From contig JAUYGX010000054.1 in assembly GCA_030690365.1 (NCBI GenBank), positions 1 through 52,876 of the forward strand: DNA of 52,876 bases, read 5' to 3'. Of the stretch, positions 43,636 to 52,852 are shown piece after piece. Source of the DNA: Bacteroidales bacterium (GTDB lineage: Bacteria > Bacteroidota > Bacteroidia > Bacteroidales > F082). Numbering within the stretch: the first letter of the stretch is position 1; every line of letters begins with the position of its first letter. The notes under the pieces were generated by a model that was not told the DNA's origin, ran no database searches, and saw nothing but the letters and a program-made list of their open reading frames with translations. The translations under genes were made by a program, and so were the position numbers.

Positions 43636-43684
43636 TGGGCAAAAATAAAGCCAATGCTACAATTTTCAAAGTAACATTGGCTTT
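43636..43684 (-). terminator. Intrinsic terminator of ppdK
   Basis: On the minus strand AAAGCCAATGTTAC pairs with GTAGCATTGGCTTT (one mismatch), followed by ATTTTTGCC. It lies 20 bases after the ppdK stop. Confidence 0.85.
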
Positions 43685-43703
43685 AATAAGCAAAATAAAT
43701 GAA

Positions 43704-46454
43704 TTATTTATTCTTACGCTTGTAGCTCTTCTTGTTTACAATAACCGCCTGAGCTGCTGCAAGGCGTGCAATGGGTACCCGGAAAGGAGAACAGCTAACG
43801 TAATCGAGTCCGGTTCTGTGGCAGAATTCGATGGAACTTGGTTCGCCACCGTGCTCACCGCAGATACCCAATTTTAGTTTTTTACGTGTTTTACGGCCTT
43901 TTTTAACCGCCATTTCAACCAACTGTCCAACACCTTCCTGATCAAGCACCTGGAATGGATCTTCTTTCAGAAGTCCTTTTTCGATGTAGATGGGCAGGAA
44001 TTTACCAGCGTCGTCGCGCGAATAACCAAAGGTCATCTGGGTAAGGTCGTTGGTTCCAAATGAAAAGAACTCGGCTGATTCAGCAATTTTGTCAGCAATC
44101 AGTGCCGCACGTGGAATCTCAATCATGGTTCCTACCATAAAGTCAATTTTTTCACCACGTTCGTCGAATACTCTCTGGATGGTATCTCTTACGATCTGCT
44201 CTTGTAACTTCAATTCGGCCAGGGTTCCTGTTAATGGAATCATGATTTCAGGATGAGTATGGATCTTGCGTTTCTTCAAATCGAGAGCAGCTTCGATAAT
44301 AGCGCGGCTCTGCATTTCGGTGATTTCAGGATAGGTATTTCCTAACCGGCAACCACGGTGTCCGAGCATGGGGTTTACTTCCGAAAGGTCTTCAATTTTT
44401 TCTTTGATCACCTTTAAGCTAACGCCCATCACTTCGGCCATTTCCTGTTGGCCTTTTTCATCGTGGGGAACAAACTCATGCAAAGGTGGGTCTAGCAGGC
44501 GTACGGTTACAGGCAGATCCTGCATGGCCTCGAAGATGCCTTCAAAATCCTTGCGCTGGATAGGCAACAATTTGTTGAGGGCTTCACGACGGCCGGCTTC
44601 ATCTGCAGCGAGAATCATTTCGCGCATAGCGATGATTTTTTCATCACCAAAGAACATATGCTCGGTACGGCACAATCCGATGCCTTTTGCACCAAAATCA
44701 CGTGCCACTCTGGCATCGTTGGGAGTGTCGGCATTGGTACGGACATACATTTTGGCTTTTTTGTCGGCCAGTTTCATCAATTTACCAAAGTCGCCACTCA
44801 ATTCAGCTTCAACAGTTTTAATCATACCGTCGAATACTTCACCTGTTGTACCATTGAGTGAGATAAAATCTCCCTCTTTAAAGGTTTTTCCACTCATGGT
44901 GAGTGTTTTACCTTTGTAATCAACTTTGATGCTTCCTGCACCTGAAACGCAGCATTTACCCATACCACGCGCCACAACGGCTGCGTGTGAGGTCATTCCG
45001 CCACGAGCGGTTAAAATACCTTCAGCGGAGTTCATTCCGGCTAAATCTTCGGGTGAGGTTTCTATACGAACAAGGATCACTTTTTTACCCTGGAGTGCCC
45101 ATTCTTCGGCGTGTTCGGCATGGAATACGATTTGACCTGTGGCTGCACCAGGTGATGCCGGTAAACCTTTGGCCATTAGTGAAGCTTCGGAAAGAGCTGT
45201 TTTGTCGAATACCGGGTGTAATAGTTCATCCAGTTTCTCAGGGTTAACGCGCATCAAAGCTTCTTCTTTGCCGATCAGCTTTTCATTGAGCATATCTACC
45301 GCAATTTTCACCATGGCAGCACCAGTACGTTTTCCGTTGCGGGTTTGTAGCAACCACAATTTACCGTTTTCGATGGTAAACTCAAGATCCTGCATGTCGC
45401 GGTAGTGTTTTTCCAACTGTTTTTGGGTGTTGAACAACTCCTTGTACATTTCAGGCATGGATTCTTCCAGGGAAGGAAATTTTGCAGCACGTTCTTCTTC
45501 AGAAACCTGGGCTAAAACTGCCCAGCGTTGTGATCCTGTTTTGGTGATTTGCTGAGGAGTACGAATACCGGCTACCACATCTTCACCCTGAGCGTTGATC
45601 AGGTATTCACCGTTGAACAGGTTTTCTCCGGTACCGGCATCACGGGTAAAAGCTACGCCGGTAGCTGAGTTTAGTCCCATGTTACCAAAAACCATGGCTT
45701 GTACGTTTACTGCGGTTCCCCATTCATCAGGAATTTTTTCCATTTTGCGGTAGTAAATCGCTCTTGGGTTTGTCCAGCTATCGAAAACGGCCATAACCGA
45801 TCCCCAAAGTTGCTCCCAAGGATTGGTTGGGAAATCAAGTCCGGTTTGCTTTTTAACGGCTTCTTTAAATCTTTTTACAAGGGTTTTTAAATCGTCAACC
45901 GAAAGATCGGTGTCTAATTCAACTCCTTTTTCTTCTTTCAGATGCTCGATAATTTCTTCAAACGGATCTGCATCCTCTTTAGAAACGGGTTTCATGCCCA
46001 GAACCACATCGCCGTACATTTGTACAAAACGACGATACGAATCCCATGCAAAGCGCTCATTACCTGATTTTTTGGCAATTCCTTCAACTGCGTCGTCATT
46101 CAAACCCAGGTTGAGAACGGTGTCCATCATACCTGGCATGGAGGCGCGGGCTCCGGAACGTACCGAAACCAGCAACGGGTTGTTTTTGTCACCAAATTTG
46201 GTACCCATAATATTTTCAAGTTGGGCAACAGCATGTTCAACTTCTTCTTTGATAGCTTCAACAGCTGCATCTTTTCCTTTTGAGTTGTACAATGTACACA
46301 CCTCGGTGGTAATGGTAAATCCGGGAGGAACCGGAACACCAATTAAATTCATCTCAGCCAGGTTGGCACCTTTGCCGCCCAGAAGGTTCTTCATGGTTGC
46401 ATTACCTTCAGCTTTGCGATCGCCAAACAGGTAAACATGCTTTTTTTTCGACAT
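43704..46454 (-). CDS. ppdK: Pyruvate phosphate dikinase
   Basis: A 916-residue PPDK interconverting pyruvate, ATP and Pi with PEP, AMP and PPi. The N-terminal ATP-grasp domain has GGKGANLAEM (27-36) and SVRSGARASMPGMMDTVLN (by position 97-115). The swivelling domain carries the phospho-histidine H490 (GGMTSHAAVVARG). The C-terminal TIM barrel has the PEP site (CRTEHMFF, FGTNDLTQMTFG, GICGEHGG). It is about 40 residues longer than the 874-residue classic enzyme because of insertions in the ATP-grasp part. It has its own promoter box and terminator, upstream of pckA. Confidence 0.98.
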   Translation of the reverse strand: MSKKKHVYLFGDRKAEGNATMKNLLGGKGANLAEMNLIGVPVPPGFTITTEVCTLYNSKGKDAAVEAIKEEVEHAVAQLENIMGTKFGDKNNPLLVSVRSGARASMPGMMDTVLNLGLNDDAVEGIAKKSGNERFAWDSYRRFVQMYGDVVLGMKPVSKEDADPFEEIIEHLKEEKGVELDTDLSVDDLKTLVKRFKEAVKKQTGLDFPTNPWEQLWGSVMAVFDSWTNPRAIYYRKMEKIPDEWGTAVNVQAMVFGNMGLNSATGVAFTRDAGTGENLFNGEYLINAQGEDVVAGIRTPQQITKTGSQRWAVLAQVSEEERAAKFPSLEESMPEMYKELFNTQKQLEKHYRDMQDLEFTIENGKLWLLQTRNGKRTGAAMVKIAVDMLNEKLIGKEEALMRVNPEKLDELLHPVFDKTALSEASLMAKGLPASPGAATGQIVFHAEHAEEWALQGKKVILVRIETSPEDLAGMNSAEGILTARGGMTSHAAVVARGMGKCCVSGAGSIKVDYKGKTLTMSGKTFKEGDFISLNGTTGEVFDGMIKTVEAELSGDFGKLMKLADKKAKMYVRTNADTPNDARVARDFGAKGIGLCRTEHMFFGDEKIIAMREMILAADEAGRREALNKLLPIQRKDFEGIFEAMQDLPVTVRLLDPPLHEFVPHDEKGQQEMAEVMGVSLKVIKEKIEDLSEVNPMLGHRGCRLGNTYPEITEMQSRAIIEAALDLKKRKIHTHPEIMIPLTGTLAELKLQEQIVRDTIQRVFDERGEKIDFMVGTMIEIPRAALIADKIAESAEFFSFGTNDLTQMTFGYSRDDAGKFLPIYIEKGLLKEDPFQVLDQEGVGQLVEMAVKKGRKTRKKLKLGICGEHGGEPSSIEFCHRTGLDYVSCSPFRVPIARLAAAQAVIVNKKSYKRKNK

Positions 46455-46497
46455 TTTTATTAGATTTTATTTAAATAACGGTCAAATTCAAGGGGAG

Positions 46498-46505
46498 CAA
46501 AAGTA
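46498..46505 (-). promoter_or_regulatory. Putative -7 box (TACTTTTG) of ppdK
   Basis: CAAAAGTA on the plus strand; TACTTTTG on the minus strand matches TAnnTTTG, 43 bases before the ATG. Confidence 0.5.
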
Positions 46506-46816
46506 CAAAAAATGTCGATTTTATGCTGTAAATTAGCCGGGTAATTGCTAATAAATCACAAACAGATCATTCCTGACTTACAAAATGCTTTTTAAGCTGA
46601 AACGAAAACGATTGCAATTGATTTTCTCACCTCAATCTCTTTGAACTATGGTTTTTATTTGTGATATAACAGCAAAATCGGAATTGATGTTGAAGCGTTT
46701 TCTTAAGATACAAATTATACCTGCCTGATCGATCGAACAGATAGTGGTATTGAACCTTGTTGTTTCGGAAAGTCTTATTTTTACTCAATATAAGGTGGAC
46801 AAACCCCTTTATTTCC

Positions 46817-46824
46817 TAAGTTTG
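46817..46824 (+). promoter_or_regulatory. Putative -7 box (TAAGTTTG) of the saccharopine-pathway operon
   Basis: TAAGTTTG matches TAnnTTTG and lies 25 bases before the ATG at 46850, leaving a leader of roughly 18 bases. Confidence 0.5.
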
Positions 46825-46849
46825 CCCCCATATTAAAATGGAATAAAAA

Positions 46850-48163
46850 ATGGGTATTAAGCATAAAATTGGTCTCAGGTTCGAGGATAAATATAAGATG
46901 GAACGTCGTGTAGCTCTGGTTCCTGAGCATGTTAAAATCCTTCACGATCAGGGATTGGAATTTGAAGTGAGGAAATCACCGAAACGTATTTTTACCGATG
47001 CTGAGTATGAATTGGCCGGTGCAAACGTTGTCGATGGGGTTCCTGAGGCTGATATTATCCTTGGAGTGAAAGAAATGCCCATCAATTATTTTAAAGAAAA
47101 CCGGACCTATTTATTTTTTAGTCATACCATTAAAGGCCAGGATTATAACATGCCTTTGTTGCAAAATATGATGGATCTTAGTGTAAATCTGATTGATTAC
47201 GAACGAATTACCGATGAAAACGGGAAACGTCTCATCTTCTTTGGTCATTTTGCCGGTCTGGCCGGAATGATCAACTCCTTGTGGTCGGCAGGTCAGCGTT
47301 GGAAAGAATCCGGCGTGGTCACTCCTTTTTTAAAGATACAGCAAACCCATCATTATCAATCGCTCGACGAAGCCAAAACAGTTATTAAAGAGGTAGCCAC
47401 CGATATTAAACAAAATGGGTTACCTGTTGCCATTGAACCGATGGTGGTTGGCATCACCGGATACGGAAACGTGAGCAAGGGTGCCCAGGAAATTCTAAAT
47501 CTGCTTCCCGTAAAATTCATCTCACCTCTGGAATTGATTCAGTTTTCAGCAGCAGGTTTTCCCGATCCAAATTTAATTTATGTGGTGGTGTTTAAAGAGG
47601 AAGACATTTCTGCTCCTCTCCACAAAGGCAAACCTTTTGATTTAAAAGAATATTATGGTTTTCCTGAACGGTTTGAAAACCAGTTTGAAAAGTATTTGCC
47701 TCATCTGACTATTCTGATGAACTGTATGTATTGGGATGACCGTTATCCGGTGATAGTTAGCAAAGACTATCTGGAAATTTTATTCCGGACTTCCACACCA
47801 AAATTACTTGTGATTGGCGATGTAACCTGCGATCCGGATGGTTCCATTGAGTGTACGCATAAAGGTACCGAAATTGAAAATCCTGTTTTTGTATACAATC
47901 CTTTTTCCCGCAAACCGATTATGGGATTCAAAGGCGAGGGAATCCTTGTGATGGCCGTTGATATTCTTCCCAGCGAATTGCCTCGGGAGGCATCTCAGAC
48001 TTTTTCGGATGCGTTGATTGGCTTTATCCCTGAACTGGCTTCGGCCAATTTCGATGTTTCCTTTGAAGATCTCAAAATTCCGGCTCCGTTAAAACGGGCC
48101 ATGATATTATTTCATGGAAAATTAACTCCTGATTATCAATATTTAAGCGAATTTGTAAGTTAA
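46850..48163 (+). CDS. Lysine-ketoglutarate reductase-like protein (saccharopine-forming half)
   Basis: A 437-residue protein of the alanine dehydrogenase/LKR fold. The N-terminal part (GLRFEDKYKMERRVALVPEHVKIL) matches the AlaDh_PNT substrate domain, and VVGITGYGNVSKGAQEIL (about 202-219) is the NAD(P)-binding glycine loop. Together with the next gene it corresponds to the two halves of the plant and animal AASS enzyme, so the likely reaction is lysine plus 2-oxoglutarate to saccharopine. The following gene starts 40 bases later on the same strand. Direction (degradation versus synthesis) is inferred to be degradation because diaminopimelate makes lysine in bacteria. Confidence 0.85.
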   Translation: MGIKHKIGLRFEDKYKMERRVALVPEHVKILHDQGLEFEVRKSPKRIFTDAEYELAGANVVDGVPEADIILGVKEMPINYFKENRTYLFFSHTIKGQDYNMPLLQNMMDLSVNLIDYERITDENGKRLIFFGHFAGLAGMINSLWSAGQRWKESGVVTPFLKIQQTHHYQSLDEAKTVIKEVATDIKQNGLPVAIEPMVVGITGYGNVSKGAQEILNLLPVKFISPLELIQFSAAGFPDPNLIYVVVFKEEDISAPLHKGKPFDLKEYYGFPERFENQFEKYLPHLTILMNCMYWDDRYPVIVSKDYLEILFRTSTPKLLVIGDVTCDPDGSIECTHKGTEIENPVFVYNPFSRKPIMGFKGEGILVMAVDILPSELPREASQTFSDALIGFIPELASANFDVSFEDLKIPAPLKRAMILFHGKLTPDYQYLSEFVS

Positions 48164-48203
48164 TACAACCTTGTAATCCTTTTTGACAATTAATCCATTC
48201 AAT

Positions 48204-49541
48204 ATGAAGAAAGTTTTGATATTAGGTGCTGGTTTGTCAACCATCAGCCTGATCAAATATTTATTAAAGAATGCGGAAGTTTACGACTGGCATGTTATTG
48301 TGGGCGATCTTTCAGAAAAAGCAGCCCGTGAAAAAGTGGGCAATCATGAACGTGGTACAGCCATCGTATTCGATATTCTTAATGAAGCTGCGAGTAAAAA
48401 AACCATCGCCGAAGCAGATGTAGTTATTTCGATGTTGCCTGCCTTCATGCATAAACTGGTTATCGAAAAATGTATTGAGTTTAAAAAACCCATGTTAACC
48501 GCTTCATATGTTACCGATGATATCAAAGCCCTAAACGACAGGGTACTGGAAGCTGGAATTCCTGTGTTTATGGAATTGGGTGTTGATCCCGGAATCGATC
48601 ACATGTCGGCCATGAAGGTGATCAACCGCATCAAGGATGCTGGTGGCGAAGTAACTTCATTTTATTCGTTTACCGGAGGTTTGGTGGCTCCCGAATACGA
48701 TAACAATCCATGGAACTATAAATTTACCTGGAATCCACGCAATGTGGTGATGGCCGGCACCGGCGTTTCTCAGTATATCAACAATGGACGTTATAAATAT
48801 ATCCCTTATTTTCATCTATTTGATCGTATTTTAAACCGCAGGGTTTTGAAATATGGTGATTTTGAGGTATATCCAAACCGGGATTCGCTCAAATACCGTG
48901 AAATTTACGACCTCAAAGACATTCCTTCGATGTTTAGAGGAACCATGCGGCGTCCTGGATTTTCAAAAGCCTGGAATGTATTCGTAACTCTAGGTTGCAC
49001 CGATGATACCTATCGGATTGAGAATTCAGAAAACATGACCTACCGGGAGTTTATCAATACATTTATGAAATATCAACCGGATGTACCTGTCGAAATCAAA
49101 CTTCAGGATTATTGTCCAAATGCGGCTGATCCCATTGTTTTTGAGAAATTGAAATGGCTTGGAATTTTCAGCGACCGCAAGATAGGCTTGAAAAATGCAA
49201 CTCCTGCTCAAATTCTTCAGAAATTACTGGAGGAAAAATGGACCATGGATCCCGATGACAAGGACATGATTGTGATGCAGCATGAGTTTAAATATAAACT
49301 CAATGGCGCTGAAAAGATGATCGTCTCCGCCATGGCCGTGATTGGAAATAATCAGGAAGAAACCGCCATGGCAATTACAGTGGGTACACCTCTGGCCATC
49401 GCCACCAAGCTGGTGCTGACAGGTGAATTCGCTCAAAAGGGAATTCAAATTCCAATCAGGAGAGAAATTTATGAACCTATTTTGGCAGAGCTTGAGAGTT
49501 TTGGTATAAGATTTGAAGAGCAGGAATACCTGATTGCTTAA
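48204..49541 (+). CDS. Saccharopine dehydrogenase (glutamate-forming half)
   Basis: A 445-residue protein from the ATG at 48204 (MKKVLILGAGLST, the Rossmann start); a TTG seven codons upstream is unlikely. It matches the Lys9/C-terminal AASS pattern: GAGLSTISLIKYL, ADVVISMLPAFMH, MELGVDPGIDHMSAMKVI and FYSFTGGLVAPE. It should oxidise saccharopine to glutamate and aminoadipate semialdehyde. It is the second gene of the pair and is followed by a clear intrinsic terminator, so the operon has only these two genes and a semialdehyde dehydrogenase must lie elsewhere. Confidence 0.92.
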   Translation: MKKVLILGAGLSTISLIKYLLKNAEVYDWHVIVGDLSEKAAREKVGNHERGTAIVFDILNEAASKKTIAEADVVISMLPAFMHKLVIEKCIEFKKPMLTASYVTDDIKALNDRVLEAGIPVFMELGVDPGIDHMSAMKVINRIKDAGGEVTSFYSFTGGLVAPEYDNNPWNYKFTWNPRNVVMAGTGVSQYINNGRYKYIPYFHLFDRILNRRVLKYGDFEVYPNRDSLKYREIYDLKDIPSMFRGTMRRPGFSKAWNVFVTLGCTDDTYRIENSENMTYREFINTFMKYQPDVPVEIKLQDYCPNAADPIVFEKLKWLGIFSDRKIGLKNATPAQILQKLLEEKWTMDPDDKDMIVMQHEFKYKLNGAEKMIVSAMAVIGNNQEETAMAITVGTPLAIATKLVLTGEFAQKGIQIPIRREIYEPILAELESFGIRFEEQEYLIA

Positions 49542-49558
49542 TACCTTTTAACACAATT

Positions 49559-49592
49559 AAAAAGGGTGTGGTCGACAGGTTGCACCCTTTTT
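49559..49592 (+). terminator. Intrinsic terminator of the saccharopine-pathway operon
   Basis: AAAAAGGGTG and CACCCTTTTT form a 10-bp perfect stem with a 14-base loop; the second arm ends in the T run. It lies 17 bases after the stop codon. Confidence 0.88.
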
Positions 49593-49608
49593 ATTTAACT
49601 ATGAATCA

Positions 49609-50508
49609 ATGAAATATTTGCTCCTACTGATTTTAATTGGCATTGCCATTTACTATGCCATGAAGTGGCAGAAACCAAAACACCAGTCATCAGGAAATCC
49701 ATATTCCAATCCGGAAAGCACAAACCAAAATACTGCTCAAAGTGATACAGGTCCTTATCAGCAAGCTGGTGGCACTTCTAAAAGTAAAAGTGGTGGTGGC
49801 TATGGCAAGTGGATTGGTGGTGGTTTGGGCTGGGCATTTGGTGGTCCCATTGGCGGTTTGCTGGGGTTTGTATTTGGGTCGATGTTCGATGGATCTTCCA
49901 TTACCAGGCCCACTGGTGGTGGCCCCGGATCGGGGGATTTTGTAGCCAGTTTGCTTGTACTTACTGCTGCCGTGATGAAAGTGGATGGTAAAGTTACCCG
50001 CAGTGAGCTTGAATTTGTTAAAAGGTTTCTGGTGAACAATTTTGGCCCACAGCGTGCCTCAGAGTACGTTAGTATGCTGGGCGAAATTGTAAAAAAAGAA
50101 TTCAACGTCAGCGAAATGAGCCTTCAGATCAAACAATACATGGATTATAGTTCGCGATTGATGCTGTTGCAGTATTTGTTTGGGGTGGCCATGTCGGATG
50201 GAAAAGCCGGAACGGAAGAGATTGGACTCATCAATACCATTGCTTCCTATCTTGGAATCAATCGGCCTGATTATGATTCGATAAAAGCGATGTTCATCAA
50301 GGATACCGATAGTGCCTATAAGATATTGGAGATTGATTCATCTGCCTCAAATGAAGAAGTTAAAAAGGCATACCGCGAACTGGCGAAAAAATATCATCCC
50401 GACAAGGTGGCCCATTTAGGTGAAGAGGTGAAAAAATCAGCAGAAGAAAAGATTATGCAGTTGAATGCTGCTTACGATTCAATAAAAGCGAAGCGGGGTA
50501 TGGTTTAA
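49609..50508 (+). CDS. Membrane-anchored TerB-J-domain protein (DjlA-like)
   Basis: A 299-residue protein: N-terminal TM helix (LLLLILIGIAIYYAM), a Q/S/N-rich linker, a glycine-rich hydrophobic hairpin (70-92), a TerB-like helical domain (about 110-225, AAVMKVDGKVTRSELEFV and GVAMSDGKAGTEEI by position) and a C-terminal J domain (235-297) with the HPD motif at 263-265. The J domain stimulates DnaK; the layout is that of DjlA. The stop overlaps the stop of the convergent porin gene by 4 bases. The glycine-rich hairpin may be a second membrane element. Confidence 0.92.
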   Translation: MKYLLLLILIGIAIYYAMKWQKPKHQSSGNPYSNPESTNQNTAQSDTGPYQQAGGTSKSKSGGGYGKWIGGGLGWAFGGPIGGLLGFVFGSMFDGSSITRPTGGGPGSGDFVASLLVLTAAVMKVDGKVTRSELEFVKRFLVNNFGPQRASEYVSMLGEIVKKEFNVSEMSLQIKQYMDYSSRLMLLQYLFGVAMSDGKAGTEEIGLINTIASYLGINRPDYDSIKAMFIKDTDSAYKILEIDSSASNEEVKKAYRELAKKYHPDKVAHLGEEVKKSAEEKIMQLNAAYDSIKAKRGMV

Positions 50509-52583
50509 TCGTGAAACCGCCAGCTTACCCCAAAATACAGGCGGGCATCGCGTGATGGATAATGTGGTGCCGCATAGTACTTGTTGTCATTCAGATATCC
50601 GTTTAAATGGGCCCATTTAAAGAACATCCGCGCACGCTTTACAACCAAAGTAAGGTAAAAATCAACATAAGGATAGTTGCCGATTTTTTGTTCATTCTGT
50701 AGATAGAACACCCTTAATTCTGGCATAGATGCATCCGCATAATAGGAAGTAAAATAAGTGACCTGGAATCCGGTTTTCACCGTGGCTGCCTGCTTGAAAA
50801 TGGTGTGTTGGAAATACAAATCTATTGTACCCGTAAGCTTCGGAAGCCTGATTTGGTTTGGCTGACTGGTTTCCTGGTATACGATTCTGGTATTCAAACC
50901 AACACTTTTCCACGGAAGCGATCCTTCAATATACAACTGCAGGATGCTCTCACCTTTTTCAATCTGCGATGGCTGCATCGAATCGTTGAAATAGGTGTAA
51001 TTCTCAATACTGTTTAAGGTTCCTCCCACACTAATATCACGGTAGGTATACTTCGCACTCAGGATTGAATATTGCTCCTTTTTTAAGTGGTTGTTCCAGC
51101 GGTAGTGGTTACTGTTGTATTTATTAAAATACCATTCGGGTGTTTTACTCATCAGATCCAAACTTGCCGAAAATTCTCCCACATTTTTATCTTTTCTACC
51201 CAGATATTGGTTGAGTTTTCCCGAAAGGCGGTAGTCGCCACCATTATAATCGCCCATGGCAAGTTGAGCATCCACATTCAGATAAAAGCTTTTGCCAATG
51301 TTGATTCCCATCCCGGCAAACGGTACGAGCTGATTATATGTGTTGTTAACAGAATCGTAGGCATAGGATTGGATTAAATGGTTCTGAGTGATGCCAAAAA
51401 ACAAATAAAAGTGTTTTTCTTCGGGAGTATCCTGATATCCGATGCTCGACCATTTGAAGGTATTGCTGATTTTTTGTTGATATATGGAATCAAGGGTAGA
51501 GGTCGAATCCAGGGGAGTAAGGTATCCGATGTAAAAGTTTGATAATGTGTCGGCGTCCTGGTATATTAGTTTGTTTTGTTCGTAAAGAAATGAGTACGAA
51601 ATATGACCAACATCTATTTTGCGGATTTGATTTCCCTTCTTGCTGAGTGGCTTTAGGAGATTAAAATACTGATCCACAAAAAAGCCGGATTTTTTCAGGA
51701 GGTTAGTAGCATTATTCAGGTTTACCGGAATAACCCTTCTGTCGGTTTCCAGGTTGAGCTCAAATACACTATCGTATTGAATGCCACCATTTTCCTGAAC
51801 ATCTATTTTGTTGTGCAGGTAATTGGCCAGCACACCATATCTTTTATTTGGAGTTTGATACCTGGCTGTAAAATAGACCCTTGAATCGTTTGACTTGCTA
51901 TTCTTATAAAATCCTGGTGAGCTATTCAGTGTAAAATCCAATCCAAAGGTAAATCCTTCGAAAATCTCCCTCGCAAACGACACTCCCAGATTTTGCTCTT
52001 TTTTCGACCCCATCACATAGAATATTTCGGTAAAGGGACGCATTAGTTCAAAGTATTTAACATCCGGATTGGTGAAAAGATAGTTTTTAAACGACTCAAT
52101 TTGAGTTGAATATCCAATGGATAGGGTAGGGGAGAACACCTGATTATTGGCAGCAAGGCCAATATTGCTTAAAGTAGAATAGAGTTTATTGTGGTGGGTA
52201 AGTGGATCGAATTGTTGAAAGTAGGTTATGGTGGTATCGAATGGATACAATTTTCCAAACTTGAGGTTATCGAAAGAGGACTGAAAATAGCTAACCGACA
52301 TGGAATCAACAACTAACCGGGATGAATCATCTGCAATCTGAGTAGAATCAACATCGATCATGGCTGAATCAATAACAATCTGAGTAGAATTAACATCGAT
52401 CATGGATGAATCGACAACAATGAGGGCTGAATCCGGAGCAATGGAATCGATGATGCTGGTATCAGGAATCATTACCAGGGTATCGCTCGCCATTGTATTT
52501 TGAGCATGGATAGAAAATACATTTCCAAGCAGACTGATAACAACCAGTACAATCAGATGTTTAGTAGATCTATGTTTGTTCAA
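50505..52583 (-). CDS. Putative porin (Porin_10-like) with TTG start
   Basis: A 692-residue outer-membrane protein. The first codon must be TTG at 52583: the signal peptide (HLIVLVVISLLGNVFSIHAQ) lies within residues 9-28, and the next ATG is at residue 31. The mature N-terminus (33-95) is a low-complexity stretch of repeated (I/V)DS(A/S/T)MIDV(N/D)STQI units, and the rest is a long barrel with typical strands, ending RLYFGVSWRFHD. The pattern matches the Bacteroidota putative-porin family (PF14121). A TAAATTTG box stands 22 bases upstream. The substrate is unknown. Confidence 0.85.
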   Translation of the reverse strand: MNKHRSTKHLIVLVVISLLGNVFSIHAQNTMASDTLVMIPDTSIIDSIAPDSALIVVDSSMIDVNSTQIVIDSAMIDVDSTQIADDSSRLVVDSMSVSYFQSSFDNLKFGKLYPFDTTITYFQQFDPLTHHNKLYSTLSNIGLAANNQVFSPTLSIGYSTQIESFKNYLFTNPDVKYFELMRPFTEIFYVMGSKKEQNLGVSFAREIFEGFTFGLDFTLNSSPGFYKNSKSNDSRVYFTARYQTPNKRYGVLANYLHNKIDVQENGGIQYDSVFELNLETDRRVIPVNLNNATNLLKKSGFFVDQYFNLLKPLSKKGNQIRKIDVGHISYSFLYEQNKLIYQDADTLSNFYIGYLTPLDSTSTLDSIYQQKISNTFKWSSIGYQDTPEEKHFYLFFGITQNHLIQSYAYDSVNNTYNQLVPFAGMGINIGKSFYLNVDAQLAMGDYNGGDYRLSGKLNQYLGRKDKNVGEFSASLDLMSKTPEWYFNKYNSNHYRWNNHLKKEQYSILSAKYTYRDISVGGTLNSIENYTYFNDSMQPSQIEKGESILQLYIEGSLPWKSVGLNTRIVYQETSQPNQIRLPKLTGTIDLYFQHTIFKQAATVKTGFQVTYFTSYYADASMPELRVFYLQNEQKIGNYPYVDFYLTLVVKRARMFFKWAHLNGYLNDNKYYAAPHYPSRDARLYFGVSWRFHD
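52334..52417 (-). repeat. Two 42-bp tandem repeats in the porin N-terminus
   Basis: The units at 52334-52375 and 52376-52417 differ at only a few positions and encode 14-residue copies of (I/V)DS.MIDV(N/D)STQI. Because 42 is a multiple of three, copy number can change without breaking the frame. Confidence 0.85.
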
Positions 52584-52605
52584 ATTCTTGAATTTTTATT
52601 CGAGT

Positions 52606-52613
52606 CAAATTTA
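52606..52613 (-). promoter_or_regulatory. Putative -7 box (TAAATTTG) of the porin gene
   Basis: CAAATTTA on the plus strand; TAAATTTG on the minus strand, 22 bases before the TTG start, which supports that start. Confidence 0.5.
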
Positions 52614-52698
52614 CGCAATAAGCGATCACCAATGCAAAAACCGAACCACAAAAAACTTAGTAAAAGGGTTTGATTATCCTTAACAGAAACCTTAAGCC

Positions 52699-52733
52699 AA
52701 AAAAAAAGCCTGTTCTATTTAAGAACAGGCTTT
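52699..52733 (-). terminator. Intrinsic terminator of the rRNA operon
   Basis: AAAGCCTGTTCT and AGAACAGGCTTT form a 12-bp stem with a 5-base loop; on the minus strand the second arm runs into nine T residues. It lies just past the 3' end of the 5S gene. Confidence 0.93.
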
Positions 52734-52741
52734 CGATGTCT

Positions 52742-52852
<111 letters not shown>

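Larger units (their letters stand above)
46455..46849. other. Divergent promoter region between ppdK and the lysine-degradation pair
   Basis: A 395-bp gap with a TAnnTTTG box at each end (46498-46505 reading left, 46817-46824 reading right). The middle is AT-rich, with GATCGATC at about 46727-46734 but no longer symmetry. No gene is seen. Confidence 0.55.
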
